Below, in pieces: positions 10,146 through 23,325 of a DNA stretch of 64,000 nucleotides. The first letter of the stretch is position 1. Each line of letters begins with the position of its first letter. Made by a program: the position numbers and the translations under genes. The notes under the pieces are model-generated. The model had not been told where the DNA came from. It saw nothing but the letters and a program-made list of their open reading frames with translations, and did no database searches. This stretch comes from Argentina anserina. Taxonomy: Eukaryota; Streptophyta; Magnoliopsida; Rosales; Rosaceae. The stretch covers positions 32,558,501 to 32,622,500 of the forward strand of contig NC_065874.1 in the NCBI RefSeq assembly GCF_933775445.1. Reading direction: 5' to 3'.

Positions 10146-11085
10146 TGTTTTCTGCTTACTATTTTTGAAGTATGACGTTGGCATTGCCATGTTTCTTGTT
10201 CGACTTTAGCTTAAGTCGTCTATTGGAATTGGAAGTTTGGTTGTGTTGTATTAAATATTGGCATATTCTATAAAACTTCTCGTCTTTCTTGGACTCGTGA
10301 GAATTTTATTTGCCTTAGCTTAGCATGCATGGTCAACATTTGCAACTCACGTGGTTTTTAAATTGGCCGCTTTTGGGTTACATGGGACCCCAATAGCACT
10401 ACATTGTGATTTTGGACTTTGAAATTTGGAAAACGGACCTCGGAACGTCAAAATTGACGTCGTTTTTCCCGGTTACTCTTCCGGCGTTTCCGGAACGTTT
10501 TTTGACGTTTTACCGGCGTATTCGCCGTCTTCCGGCCATTTTCCGGCGTTTCCGGCACCGCCATCCGGTTCCGGACGGCGTTCCCCGTCGGACCTGAAGT
10601 TACGGCCTCCATACCGGCCAGGTCCGGCCACTGCCGGCCGGATTTCCGGCAATCGGTGCCGCCGGCTTCCGACGAGTTTTTCCGATGTTTTTTTCCGTCG
10701 TTTCTCGTCATGTTTTCCGCATATTTCAGCAGTTCTTGCTGTCACGTTTTCCTAGTCCACAATTCACCCGATTTTGAGTTAATTTGACATGGTTTTCCGG
10801 TTAATTTTCCGGTTTTCTCCAAGTCGTTTCATAGCTCAAATGATTTTATTATTATTGGTGACCACCCGCACCAATTGGATGGTTTTTTCCACCGTAATTG
10901 TTTGGTATTCAACTGCTCCAATACCATGTTTTTCCAACTCTTGAGTTGAAGAATGTAGTTCTATTGCCATGTGATACATTCGATGGGATTGTCATTTGTT
11001 TCAATCCCCTCTCTTACAATATCCTACGGCGTATTATGTAGAGAAGTTCACCGCGTTGTTGACTCTCTTAATCTTCATTTTGAGA

Positions 11086-13640
11086 ATGTCCCGCCGTGAA
11101 ATCGAGTGTCTTGCTAATTGCGTAACCACCCACACTGTCCTACGGCGCAGGTAGTTGTTTTACGGATCTTGTGCGGAGATTGTGTTGTATATCTTCGTGC
11201 CTTGCTAAGTTTTAAAGGCTATTCATGCCAATGATGGATTTTCATCTTGATATTTGTGTTAAGAATGGAGAGGAATAAATCTGTCAGATTTCATTGACAG
11301 TATCTTTTTCAAGCTTTGACAGTAGCTTTGTTAGCCTGTAGACATCGTTTTGCTTGCCTGCAGCAGTAGCTTTATGTAACTCAAGATTCTTTGAATCATG
11401 GGTTCGGTTTTACTATCTTCTCGATTTTGACATGATCATTTTTGGTCATTTTGAACAAGATATGATGATTCGAGTTCTTTGAAATTCACATTATCATCTA
11501 TTTTTCATGTTCACGAAGCGATTGGAGGACCACCTCACCCATGCTCCACACAGTGAGGCCGAGCCTATCCGTGCCATGCACGGTGAGGCCGAGCCTGCCT
11601 ATTTCGGCGGCTCCATGACATTAAGGCCGTCGGTGGCGGCATCCCCTCCTTCACAGGAGCTTGTGATGCCTCTCGTGTCTTCTAATGCCTCCATGACAAT
11701 CTCTGATGCCAATCGCTCATTTTGCAAAGCTTGTTCTTTTGCTAGATATCAAGGAAGTCCTTATTTGCTAAGGCTCCAACCGAAAACATTCCATTCTTAC
11801 AAAGTATTTAAGGTGACATTAGTGGACCCTATCCAACCGAATACGGACATTTTTCGGTATTTTTATGGTATAGGTTAAGAGCATCGACGCGTTGGTCACA
11901 CGTCGCTTTGCTTTCCACAAGAAGCGCTGCATTCGCTAAAGTTTTTAGCTATGATCATCATCCTAAGGGCTCACCACCCTTCCTATCCTCTTAAATCTAT
12001 TTGAATGGATACCGTTGGAAATTTCACCCCCACGACTTTGATGATTTCTTTTTGCATGTCTACTGGGATCGTCGTTGAACATATTATTCCTCATGTTCAT
12101 TCACTGCACGATCTCGCAGAGCTCGGACTTGGTTATGGGTACTAACCTGTCGATTTTTGCATGGGGATATGTAATGATGTTGCATGCAGCGACACTTATT
12201 CGTTTCAGACCCACAACTTGCCAAGAGTTTAGTGCGTACCAGATGGTCACTGGATACGGTCCCAACGTTCTTTTCACTAACGCCTATTTGGTTAAAGTTT
12301 TTATGGTGCCTCTATTGTAGTTATCTCAATGGGTCTACTTGAAACGATTAAGTATTCTGGTTGGTTATGATTTATGAATCACCAACACTTGTCCGCTATT
12401 TTCCAATCTACAACCGTTGATCTCTATCCTGCGATATTAGCAGACGGTCACTTTGATGAGACATACTTCCCGTCGTTAGGGGGAGATATGGAATGCTCCC
12501 ATTCTGGTTTTAACGCCAGGAATTGACGTGGTGTGGCACTATGTCTCATTAAGATCCCGCACTACTCAAAGTGAGTAAATGTGCAACGCATTATCGACCT
12601 CCAGAAAGTCAAAAATTCGATGCTTAATGACTTTACCGATATTGCGAAAGTGACGAGATCGCACATAAATGCTGTGATGTGCCGGTAAGGTTGGGACTCT
12701 CAGAATATGGGAGAATTTCATATGACCTGGTCCTAGCACCGTTGGCACCATCCCTGACAGTGGGAAGGAAGCCGGCGATGGCACCATCGTACGCTGTGGT
12801 GTTGTCAGCGCCCGTGGCATTGCACCACAAAACAAGGGCGGCAAACGCAAAGATGGACTAGTAAGGGTCATAGCTTCGGTCTTGGCTCCTGCCTAGATGA
12901 GGGGGAGACCATTATTCTCTAGAATCAAATCTAGAAAGAAGCGAAGTGCGTAGGCACAAGTATTTCGCCCATCATCAAGAGATATCCTCTAAACATGTGT
13001 ATCAACTAAGTTTCTATGGGACGCTACAGACTCATTTTGTTGATATTAGAGAAGAATAGAACTCTCACGAATTGATCGTATACAACGCGCGCGTGTGTTT
13101 AATGTATTGATCTCCCATGATTGATGATGTATTCGCTTATGCTCTTATTCCGTTGTAAAGCATCAACGATGAGCAACTTGACCGAAGTGGAAAGAATCAA
13201 TACAGGCTGAACTAGACTTGTTATGTTGGTCGTTGTTCGTAAGTGTAATGAGAAAGATGAAGTCATGCGATATACGCAGGACTTATGGCGCAAATATTGT
13301 CTCATTATCCTAGTATTGAGTACGATGAGTTATATTCTCTCGTTATGGACATAATTGCTTTCCGCTACTTGATCAGTAGTAGTGTCCATGAAAACTGATT
13401 TGCAGCATATGATAGTGGTCATAGAATATCTGTAAAGGGATCTTGACGCAGATATGAGAGTGCCCGAGGGACTTTAAATGCCTCCAGACCACGGAGAGCT
13501 TATGTAATCAGATTGCGACGTTCGAGAGAACGTAGTACAATCGGTTGCAAGAACTCATACCTATATGTGTTCATATGAAGCTAATTCTTGATTCTCTATT
13601 CCGTCTAAGTATAGATGATGAAGAGATTCAATGAGCTATA
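11086..13640 (+). pseudogene. Pol remnant of copia B
   Basis: It begins with an ATG aligned to the copia A pol start; the following codons match its protease start. Similarity continues through integrase (around 11700-12320) and the linker (12420-12900). The last RT patches are at about 13370-13560. Many short indels and stops break the frame, and the splice-acceptor-like TTGTAG of copia A is TTGAGA here. Confidence 0.8.
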
Positions 13641-14723
13641 CATTCATACATGTTAGTGTTGTTGGGACACTATTGCTTTCATTATGACGTGATTAACTAT
13701 GCGCCTATGCATTGTCATTGGACTTGCATTGCTTCTTTGACATGGGTTTAGTTCTACACTTAGTCAACAAACACAAATCTTATCCACACCAACGCCGCCA
13801 GCAGCTCCAGCAACATCAACGTACGCCTTGGTGTAGCAGTCGACACTGGTAGCGTAGAGGCTGCGTACGGTTCCGTCTTGGACCAAAATCAGTCCTTAAT
13901 TGGTCCATTCCCCCATTCTTTTTGCGAAAGACACATTGAATGTGACAAATCAGAATCTATCCAGTTTCGTAGGTCAACTTCAACGAGACCTACATGACAG
14001 CTCACTCGATGAAATATGGTGCAATTAGTACCGTTGGAAAGGTCTATGTGTCTACTTTCAAGGGACATCAACCTTTCATTCATAGCTACCATATTGAGTG
14101 AGTTATGGCCGTTTTAGCAAAGTAGGACAGTCCTGTCCGGAAATTTGCAAGTCAGTCAACTTCGACAGAGCATTGTGAACTGCTCCGATCGGATGAGGTT
14201 GTGAACCTTATGTCACTGGAAAGCCACGGGTGTCTACTTTTCAGAACATTTTACGGTTCACTGATACCTATTTTGACGAAGAAGTTATGGCCGTTTAAGT
14301 GAGTGAAGGTCATTCTACCCGAGAATCTGATTTTCATTGCAAACTCTTGTTTTGAGTTGTTATGCAATCTTGTTTCCTAAGATCTAAGTTTGGCTAAGTA
14401 TAGCATGGATGATCTAAGGATGTGTGGCTAGATTAATGATTAATCATTAGCCCAAGACTACGTTTGAGAAGCATGTAATGAACGTTGTATACGTTGTTCT
14501 TTGTACTCCATGATTATGGCACTAATCAGGGGGAGTTGTTTCGTAGACTTCAGGGGGAGTCTAGCTCACATGATGCTATCAAATGTAGACGGTGCGTTGT
14601 GCTCTTTTTCCCTTCGATCCAGCTTTTGTTTTTATCAAAGAGGTTTTTATTTTGCTTGACAAGGTTTTTACCGAGGCAACGATGTGTGCACCATGCAACC
14701 TAGGCATGCGACACAAGGGGGAG

Positions 14724-14907
14724 TGTTCCGGGAGAATTACTATTCTACCCTTATGTGTGTCTTAGCCTAATAGGTTTCCTGTTAGGAGATAGATTAGCAT
14801 CTCCGTAATATATTAGGACTCCGAATCCTACGGGATTGTGGTTTTGTAATGCCTATATATAGGCCCCCATATCATTCAATAATACACAATTATTTCATCC
14901 TGAAACA
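14724..14907 (+). repeat. 3' LTR of copia B
   Basis: 184 bp, about 98% identical to the 5' LTR. The TATA palindrome is at 14851-14864. The polypurine tract abuts its start. Confidence 0.93.
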
Positions 14908-15477
14908 CTCCCTTAATTTTTGTAAAAATTATTTCCTACTTTACCCATTTAACAATTGAAAGAAAAAAATGGTGAAATACCTTTAGACGTTTTGTTCTCC
15001 TCGATCAACACTTTGTTCCAACCCATAAAGATAAATTATAATTAAATATATACTGCTGGGCAAGTGAGAATCATCAATACTAAACTTGCTAAGATTTGAT
15101 AAGAGTTTGCCTCTTCAAACTCTAATTCAATAATACCCCATTCAATTAATCAGACTAAATATTTATTTTTCTCTTACCCAATCCAAAGTCCTATGAGCAC
15201 TATCACCATTTCAACTATAATTTTGATTTGGCTCTTCCTGAGCATTGTATATCTTGAAAGTACGAGTCATTTTCATTTTGATGTTGGGATGGCTGGGTAT
15301 TTGTATACATTGTCTAATATCAATGTCTTGTTCTTTCTTCAGGTATTGGTGGCTATGAAAGATCAAATAGCTGAGTAAGTTGAAAGAATGAGGAATTCTA
15401 TGGGATAAGTACATGACTACGGCAAATTTTCTTCTAAGTTCATATGGGGTAAAATAGGAAATAATGGCGGCCTTATC
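14908..15477. other. AT-rich flank
   Basis: No gene was recognised. A short piece at about 15343-15375 is flanked by an acceptor-like TTCTTCAG and a donor-like GTAAGT, but it is too small to identify. Confidence 0.5.
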
Positions 15478-17138
15478 TTCTGGGAAACCAGTTCACGATT
15501 ATCACAGACCACCGGACCCTCAAGCACCTCCTTGACCAGCGAATTTCCACCCCCGCCCAGCACAAGTGGCTTTCCAAACTCCTCGGTTATGACTACCGAA
15601 TTGAATACCGGGCGGGCCACCTCAACACGGCCACTGATGTCCTCTCCTGCCGTCAGGAGCTTTGTGCCATACAATCTGTGTCTTCCCCAACTTGTGATAG
15701 CGTCCACCAGATACATCAAGCCTGCTCTAGGGACCCAGTCTCGCAAGACCTTACCCAGGCTTTGCTCGCCGGCAAACCAACTAAAAAGGGCTTCCACATT
15801 CAAAATGGTCAGCTGATGTACAAGGACCGCTGGTATGTGCCTGAGACCTCCGAGTGGAGAGCTAAGATCCTCCATGAATTTCACTCTTCCCTCACGGCTG
15901 GATACCTCCGCACCTTCGTCCGTCTTTCTTGCAACTTCCGTTGGCCGGGAATGCGTAAGGATGTTAAAGCATTTATTGCCGCCTGCAACCAATGACAACG
16001 TCAGAATTATGAGACTATTAATCCTCTTGGCTTACTCCAGTCGTTGCCGGTACCGGAGAATGTGTTTTGCGACATTTCCATGGATTTCATCGATGGCCTC
16101 CCTCTCTCCCAAGGTAACAATGCAATTCTCGTTGTGATCGATCGCCTAACTAAGTACGGTCATTTTGTGGTGCTCTCCCACCCCTACACGGAAGCTCAGG
16201 TGGCCCAGCTCTTTCTTAAGGAAATTTTCAAATTACACGGCATGCCAAGGTCCATTGTGTCTGATCGTGATCCAATTTTCCTTAGCCACTTTTGGGAGGC
16301 GTTCTTTAAGCTTCAGGGCACCTAGCTCTGCCGTAGCTCAGCCTACCACCCTCAATCAGATGGGCAAACAGAGGTAGTCAACCGTTGTCTTGAACACTAC
16401 CTTCGCTGCTTTGTCGCGGACAAGCCGGCTACTTAGGGTAACCTTCTTCACTGGGCTGAGTGGTGGTACAACACGACCCACCACTCCACGATCAACATGA
16501 CCCATTTCCAGGCTTTGTACGACACTCCTCCTCCTTCGGTGCATCGTTACCTTCCTGGCACTACAGTAGTTCAGGCGGTGGACAAGGATCTCCGTTCTCG
16601 GGATGAGCTCCTCCAGACCCTCAAGCACCATATGGTTATGGCCCAGAACCGAATGAAGCAAACTGCTGATCGCTCCAGGACTGCGAGGGAATTTCAGCCC
16701 GGTGACTGGGTTTTTCTCAAATTGCATCCGTACCGCCAGCGCACTGTTGTTCGTCGGCCAACCCACAAGCTCTCGCCCCGTTTCTACGGTCCCTTCCAGG
16801 TCACAGAACGCATCGTTAAGGTTGCTTATAGGTTGGCCCTTCCTCCCTCTTCCCGCATACACCTTGTATTCCATGTCTCATTGTTGAAGCTCAGGGTGGG
16901 CGACACTGTGCCTACCTCTCAGACACTACCTACTTATGACACCAAAGGGGAACTGGTTTGGACACCTACCCAAGTTCTGGACATCGCTGTGGTCAAGAAG
17001 AAAGGTCGGATGGTCACGCAATGGCTCATTCTGTGGACTGGTCTCTCAAATGACGATGCTACTTGGGAAGACGCTTCCTGGATTGCTGCCCAATTTCCTG
17101 ACTTCTGCAACCGAGGTCGGCTTGCATCTCAAGGATGA
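15478..17138 (+). pseudogene. Ty3/gypsy chromovirus pol fragment (RNase H, integrase, chromodomain)
   Basis: One continuous frame runs from RNase H (FTIITDHRTLKHLLDQ) through the integrase core ([36 protein letters not shown]) to a C-terminal chromodomain (QWLILWTGLSNDDATWED). It is interrupted only by three nonsense codons at 15993, 16323 and 16434. The first stop falls where the second Cys of the integrase zinc finger is expected. No gag, protease or polymerase palm precedes it and no LTR pair was found, so it is a truncated dead copy. A chromodomain places it in the chromovirus branch, whose integrase C-terminus targets chromatin. Confidence 0.85.
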
Positions 17139-18043
17139 GGCACTTGATACAACCATCTTAAGGGACACCAACAATTCCTCTATGAACAACCACGATCCAG
17201 TAGCTTAGTCTGTAGTGATCCATTAGGCCCAAGTAGTAATGAGCTGTTATCCTTGCACTGACATGATGGTGGTCATGTACCACGTGTCTAGATCAAGCTT
17301 CTGCAGATGGAATGACATCTTGATATATTCTGTAGTCGCAGCCATTTTGAAGGCATGAATGAAAATGAACTCCTCTTAATTTTCTCTTTTCTCCTTACTG
17401 CTGATTTAGTCTGTATCAGATGGCGAGTTGAAATTCCGTATCACAATTCAATCCTGATTGAAATTTTGTAATTTTTTGGATTAAATAGCCGTTTGATTGG
17501 TTGATGAAGACTGTACTTGAGATGCAGTAATTTGTGCTTTCACAGACAACATATATAGTAATTTTAGTTTAATTGAACTATGTACTTCCATATGTTTCCA
17601 GCAACCCAGAAGGCTATAAAGTTTGGATGATCAAGAAGGGGAGAACTAAGTGTTTGGGGTTTAAAGAGAAGTCTCTCCATTATCTCATTCAAACAGCATT
17701 GAAAATAGGACGCGTGTCATCACATGAGCGGCTGACCTAGCGTGCCTGGGTTCCCATTAAACAAATAACCCTAGAAGGCACGCACAGCTCACATGCTACT
17801 TTTCCTAGAGACACCAGGAAACTACAATTAATTCCCTAACAAAGTAACAATGTTGCCCAGTCCGATCTCTGAACAGCCAGTATTCGGCCCAACTATATAG
17901 ACCCTATTCATGAATCAGCCACAATATCCTATTCTACAACCAAAAATTGGGTATAGAAAAGAAAGGCAGGGTGGCTCAATTCGTGAATGTTGAAGATGAT
18001 GATCGATGATGCTCAGCCGCAGCACAAGAGGTAAGCTGTCTCG
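17139..18043. other. Non-coding region after the chromovirus fragment
   Basis: Probably holds the rest of the gypsy element's 3' untranslated region and perhaps part of an LTR, but no second LTR copy is present to delimit it. No host gene was recognised. Confidence 0.45.
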
Positions 18044-18700
18044 TTGTCTTCCCCTCAACAATTCGTGGCTCTGTATCATTCGAGAGAAACCTATCCGAAT
18101 GAGGCTGCCCGCAAGGTATTCGATGAAATGCTTCAGTCGCGTCCTCTGCTTCCTATTGTGCGTTTCAATCAGCTATTGGGTCGACTTGTCGAATCTGAAC
18201 TCTATTCGGAAGTCATCTCATTTGGTAGGAAGATGGTTCTGCATGGAATTGCTCGGGATCGATATACTCTGTCTACTCTCATCAGCTCCTACTGTCATCT
18301 GAAACAGTTGGGGTTTGGATTATCTGTCTGGGAAATTTATTCAAAATGGGTCTTCAAGCTGATGGTATCGCCTTCGACTCTTTGATCCACGCCTTTGTTA
18401 ACGAGAAGAGAGAGGCTAAGGCTGCAGAAATTTTCGCCAAATTGGTGCGCCACGGTCATTGTAAGCCCAGTGATGTTGCTTTGAGTAGACTAATTATGGG
18501 CTTTGCGGACCCTGATGGTCCAAGCAACTCAGATTTTGTATGTGTACTAGTAATTTGTCTGATCAACCATTATCAACTTGTTGGGGATAATCGTCAATTT
18601 TGTGTGTGTTACACAGAAAGTGGATCCTCTAAAGCAGCACTGAGCGCACACCTTAGTCGTCAATATATAAATTTTGTTGGTGGGTAGAGCAGTGATATAG
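18044..18700 (+). pseudogene. PPR protein gene fragment (N-terminal part)
   Basis: From the ATG at 18044 the translation resembles the N-terminus and first repeats of plant fertility-restorer-like pentatricopeptide proteins: ARKVFDEMLQSRPLLPIVRF, FNQLLGRLVESELYSEVI, DRYTLSTLISSYCHLKQLGF. These proteins bind organellar RNA, mostly in mitochondria. At about 18340 the frame shifts, and PPR sequence resumes in another frame (GLQADGIAFDSLIHAFVNEK, CKPSDVALSRLIMGF). After about 18540 similarity ends. Only a few repeats remain of a normal array of ten or more, so it is a broken copy. A related but not colinear PPR pseudogene is at 24593-27674. Confidence 0.75.
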
Positions 18701-18854
18701 GACATATTACTGGGATGTTTAATCCGTTTTATTGTCCTGCCGGAGTTAGAAACCAGGGAGTCAAGAGCTACAGTATAACCAAACAAAATCACTACACATC
18801 ATCGTAGCTTCATAAAACTTTGAATGTAATTGTCTAAATTATCAACAACCGACC

Positions 18855-19110
18855 TTGAGAACTTTGAAGATAAACAATATCACAACAGAAACTGGATTGA
18901 ATGACTTAATCTTATTGAACAAATCTGGCTCTTTAAATAGTCTTACACATCTAACAGAAAAGCTGAAATAAAGCTGATGACTTAAGATAAGCTAACACAG
19001 AAAAACCTGCACTCTCCTCTATCAGTCCTAAAGACCAGGAGTTATTGAAACAGAACATGACTAAGTAAATAGGACTTAGTAAACTCCTAAAAACAAGCAA
19101 CAACCTTTCA
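18855..19110 (-). repeat. 3' LTR of copia C
   Basis: It is identical to the 5' LTR except one base (TTGAAG versus TTGGAG) and the missing outermost two bases. A TTTAAA-type TATA region lies near 18935. Confidence 0.93.
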
Positions 19111-19141
19111 ATCCCTCCCCTAAACTAACTGTGGTACACAA

Positions 19142-22100
19142 TTAGTTTAGTTCAACTGCTTTGCAAATTCCCATCTGACTTCTAAGCTCCAGGAAAGTCT
19201 CCACCTTTAATGGCTTTGTCATTAAATCAGCAATTTGTTCCTTAGTTCCACAATGATGTAATTCAATGATCCCATCTTTGACAAGCTCTCTCAGAAAATG
19301 AAAACGCACATCAATATGCTTACTCCTTCCGTGCATGACTGGATTCTTTGACAACTTGATAGTGGAGCTGTTATCACACATAATAATAGTTCCCTTCTTT
19401 TGACCAAGCCCCAACATTTCTACAACTCTCCTCATCCACACTGCTTGACTTGCACACCCAGCTGCTGCTACAAATTCGGCCTCTGTAGTTGACAAAGTAA
19501 CAATTGGCTGTTTCTTGGAGAGCCAAGATACTGCTCCAGAACTTAAAAGAAAAAACATAACCAGAAGTACTTTTCCTATCATCCAAGTCACCTGCATAGT
19601 CACTGTCTGTGTAGGCAATCAAAACATCTGAACTCCCCTTCTTGTACATGATTCCATAATCAAAACTACCCTTCAAATACCTCAATATTCTCTTGGCAGC
19701 TTGTAGATGAATCTCTGTAGGTTTAGCCATATATCTGCTGATTAAGCCTACACTGTACATTAAATCCGGACGAGTTGTTGTGAGATACATGAGACTCCCC
19801 ACAATTTGTTTGAAGTATGATTCATCAATTGCAACTTCATCTTCATTCTTGTTAAGTTTGCACCCTGGAACAATCGGACTATTGACTTCATGACTCTCTT
19901 GCATTCCAAAACGCTTCAAAACTTCCAAAGCATTTTTTTTTTTTGGCAAATAAAGATACCACCAGATTGTTGTGATACCTCAATGCCAAGAAAAAACCTC
20001 ATTTTTCCCAGATCAGTCATTTCAAAAGCTTGCATCATTGAACACTTAAAACTTCTCATCATCTCTTCATCATCACCAGTATAGATTAGATCATCAACAT
20101 AAACACTTACAATAAGAACTTTACCTTCCTTGCTCCGTTTTGTGAAAAGTGTCTGCTCATTTGGACATCTTTTGAAACCCTCACTGATAAAATAAGCCTC
20201 TATACGACTGAACCAAGCTCGTGGAGCCTGTTTAAGCCCATATAAAGCCTTCTTCAACTTGTACACCTTGAGCAGATCACCATCCTTCTCATAACCTCTT
20301 GGTTGATCAACATAAACATCTTCTTTCAACTCCCCATGTAAGAAGGCTGATTTCACATCAAGTTGATAAATTGTCCAACCCTTTTGAGCTGCAAGTGCAA
20401 TGATCATCCGAATTGTGTCCATCCTTGCTACTGGTGCAAATACTTTTGTATAATCAACTCCATGTTCTTGTGCATAGCCTTTTACAACCAAACGTGCCTT
20501 GTACTTATGCACCTCTCCATTCTCACTAAGCTTTGTTTTGTAGACCCATTTAACACCAATCCTCCTTGCTCCAGCTGGTAAGTCAGTCAGCACCCAAGTA
20601 TCATTCTTCTCTATAGCTTCTATTTCAGAATCCATCGCCTCTCTCCAATTTCTACTTTTCACTGCATCTTCGTAATAAAGAGGATCACTTGACACCATTA
20701 GTGCCAAATTTCCTTCATCTTCAGATAACCCGAGACCTTCCCCACTAACATAATCCTTTGTCCATGCTGGCGGCTCTCTCACTCTCTTACCACCTTCATT
20801 ATTCTCATTATCCCCACTGCTAGTTTCTTCTACCTCACCATTTTTTCAACTCCATCACTGCTAACCTCATCTACCTCACAATTTTTTTCAACTCCATCAA
20901 TGTCTTTACCTCCTTCACCCTTATTGTCAACTTCTCCTACTCTATCATCATTCCCCCATTCTAAATCTACTAATATCTCCTCTTTATAACTAACATCCCA
21001 TTCCCACTGCCTCTCTTCTTCAAACACTACATCTCTACTCACAACAACCTTTTTAGCAACAGGATCATACAACCTGTAAGCTTTAGACTCCTCACTAACA
21101 CCCAATAGTACACAAACAAAACTTTTGTCATCAAGTTTTTTTCTCTTTACCTCTGGAATACGAACATGAGCTATGCTACCAAAAACTCGGAAATGCTCTA
21201 CTGAAGGCTTCACTCCACTCCAAGCCTCCTCTGGAGTAATGTCTTTGACAACCAATGTAGGACACCTGTTTAGAACATAAATACTCCAATTCACTGCCTC
21301 TGGCCAAAAAGTCTTGGGGATCTTCTTTTCAGAAAGCATTGAACGAACCATATTTAACACAGTTTTATTCTTCCTCTCAGCCACACCATTTTGTTGTGGT
21401 GTATAGGCAGCGCTCAGCTGCCTCTTAATGCCATTTTGTCTGCAAAAATTATTGAACTCATTTGAGGTGAATTCTCCTCCCCTGTCAGTACGCAAACACT
21501 TCACAAACAACCCTGTTTCTTTCTCAACCATTCTCTTAAAACATTTAAAAGAATTGAAAGCTTCTGATTTTTCTGACAAAAAATACACCCATGCTTTTCT
21601 ACTGTAATCATCAATAAAGCATAAAGTGTACCTCTTCTTGCTATTGGATTTGGGAGTGATTGGACCACAAATATCAGCATGAATGAGTTCCAACTTCTGA
21701 GTTGCTCTCCAGGTACTTTTCTTAGGAATAGAGTCACGGTGTTGCTTCCCAATGATACAATCAATACAAGTTTCATTTGAGGCTGGAAAGTGTGGAAGAC
21801 CTCGTACCATTTTCTTGTACTGTAAAGTTCTCAAACCCTTGTAGCTTAGATGTCCATATCTTCGATGCCAAAGCTGAGACAGATCTTGAGAACTTGTGTG
21901 AAGACATGTACCATTTTGAGCTTCAATTTGTGCTTGTGACTGAGCTAACAGGATAAACATTCTATTGGCAGTCATATTGGTTTGAATAATCAAACCCTTT
22001 CCTGGATGATAAATCTTGCACAACCCTCCCTTGATCAGAATGGCCAAGCCCTTTTCTTGTAGCTACCCAATGCTCAAAAGATTATTTTTTAATTCTGGAA

Positions 22101-23251
22101 CATAATATACCCCAGTAACAACATGATTAACTCCATTTAGATACAGCTTCACGTTTCCCTTTCCTATCACATTCATCCTCGAATTATTCCCCAATTTCAC
22201 CAAGTGACGAAACCTTTCATCCAAATCACAAAACAAAGCTCGATCCCCACACATGTGATTAGAGCAACCTGAATCCAAGAACCAAGCATCCTCTCGCCTA
22301 GCTTCATGCAACTCCACATAGGACATCAAAAGCATTTATTCTTCCTCATCAAGTTCTGCATAGTTAGCCTTCTTCTCCCAAGTTGGACATTCATACTGAA
22401 AATGGCCAAGCTTGTGACATTTAAAGCATTCAATTGTGGCCTTGTTGAAAACTTGACGACCTCTCCCACGGCCTCTTCCTCTAAAGGTGTTTCTTCCACG
22501 TCCTCTTCCTCCAAATCTATCATCATATGTCACTTTCAGAGCTTGCTCCTCTCCACTGCTTCTGTTGAATTTTTGCTCATGTACAATCAACGAACTTTGT
22601 AATTCATCAATTGATAGCTGATCTATATCTTTAGACTCCTCAATTGCACAAACTATGTAATTGTATTTGTCAGTCAAGGATCTAAGAATTTTCTCAACAA
22701 TTGTAACATCAGTATGCTCTCCCCTCATCTTATTAGCAACAGACATAACACGAGCAAAATAATCAGTCACAGTTTCACCTTCTTTCATTTGGAGAAGTTC
22801 CCACTCCTTTCTCAAAGCTTGAAGGGCTGCACGCTTCACCCTGGCATTTCCCTGATACTTCTTCTTCATGGAGTCCCAGATTTGCTTTGAAGTCTCCTTA
22901 TTCAATATCGTCTCCAGGATTGTTCGATCAATTGCCTGAAATAAGTAACCTTTGACATGTCGTCTGTCGATCATTCAAAATCTGCTCCTCCACCCTCTGA
23001 GTCTGCTCCTCGGCCTGCTTACGTTGTGCCTCCACGACCTCTCCTCTCTCAGCTGCTACCACAGATGAGAAGGAGACTGATTGTTGAGCTCTTGAGTGTT
23101 GAGCTCCCTCTGTCATCGTTGGAATCCCATTCTCTACAAGACCCCAAAGTTTCTTTTGCTTCAGAAAATTCTCCATTAACATGGCCCAATGGTCATAATG
23201 ACCATCGAATCGAGGAATTGACGGCGGCACAAAATTTCCTTCACTCGACAT
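19142..23251 (-). pseudogene. Gag-pol polyprotein of copia C, with several breaks
   Basis: Starting at 23251, gag (IPRFDGHYDHWAMLMENF), a CCHC knuckle (CFKCHKLGHFQYEC), protease (DAWFLDSGCSNHMCGD), integrase (HRRYGHLSYKGL, IHADICGPI, RTDRGGEFTS, QNGVAERKN), reverse transcriptase (KARLVVKGYAQEHGVDY, YVDDLIYTG) and RNase H (TEAEFVAAA) follow in copia order. The single frame expected is broken by a shift near 22950, stops at 22336 and 22063, a shift near 20830, a shift in an A/T homopolymer near 19930 and another near 19560. All domains are otherwise well preserved. It could not make a full polyprotein without help. Confidence 0.9.
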
Positions 23252-23325
23252 TCTCCCTTGTTTTTAAATCACTCAAAGCTGCGGCTTTCTTTTTATCAGA
23301 CCCAGTAGGGGCTCTGATACCAGAT

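Larger units (their letters stand above)
8257..14907 (+). mobile_element. Copia element B, full-length but coding-defective relative of copia A
   Basis: LTRs are at 8257-8439 and 14724-14907. A probable primer site follows the 5' LTR at 8440. A polypurine tract (AAGGGGGAG, 14715-14723) precedes the 3' LTR. Flanks CTCCT (8252-8256) and CTCCC (14908-14912) are a target duplication with one mismatch. The interior matches copia A through leader, shortened gag, CCGG-rich spacer and pol, but is full of frameshifts and deletions. The two LTRs differ by only three substitutions and one indel. About 1 kb between the last recognisable RT (13640) and the 3' LTR has no readable protein. Confidence 0.92.

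Noticed and set aside
15193..15378. Small hydrophobic ORF before the chromovirus fragment
   Set aside because: No conserved features, AT-rich codon use, and it crosses a sequence that looks more like an intron-exon junction.
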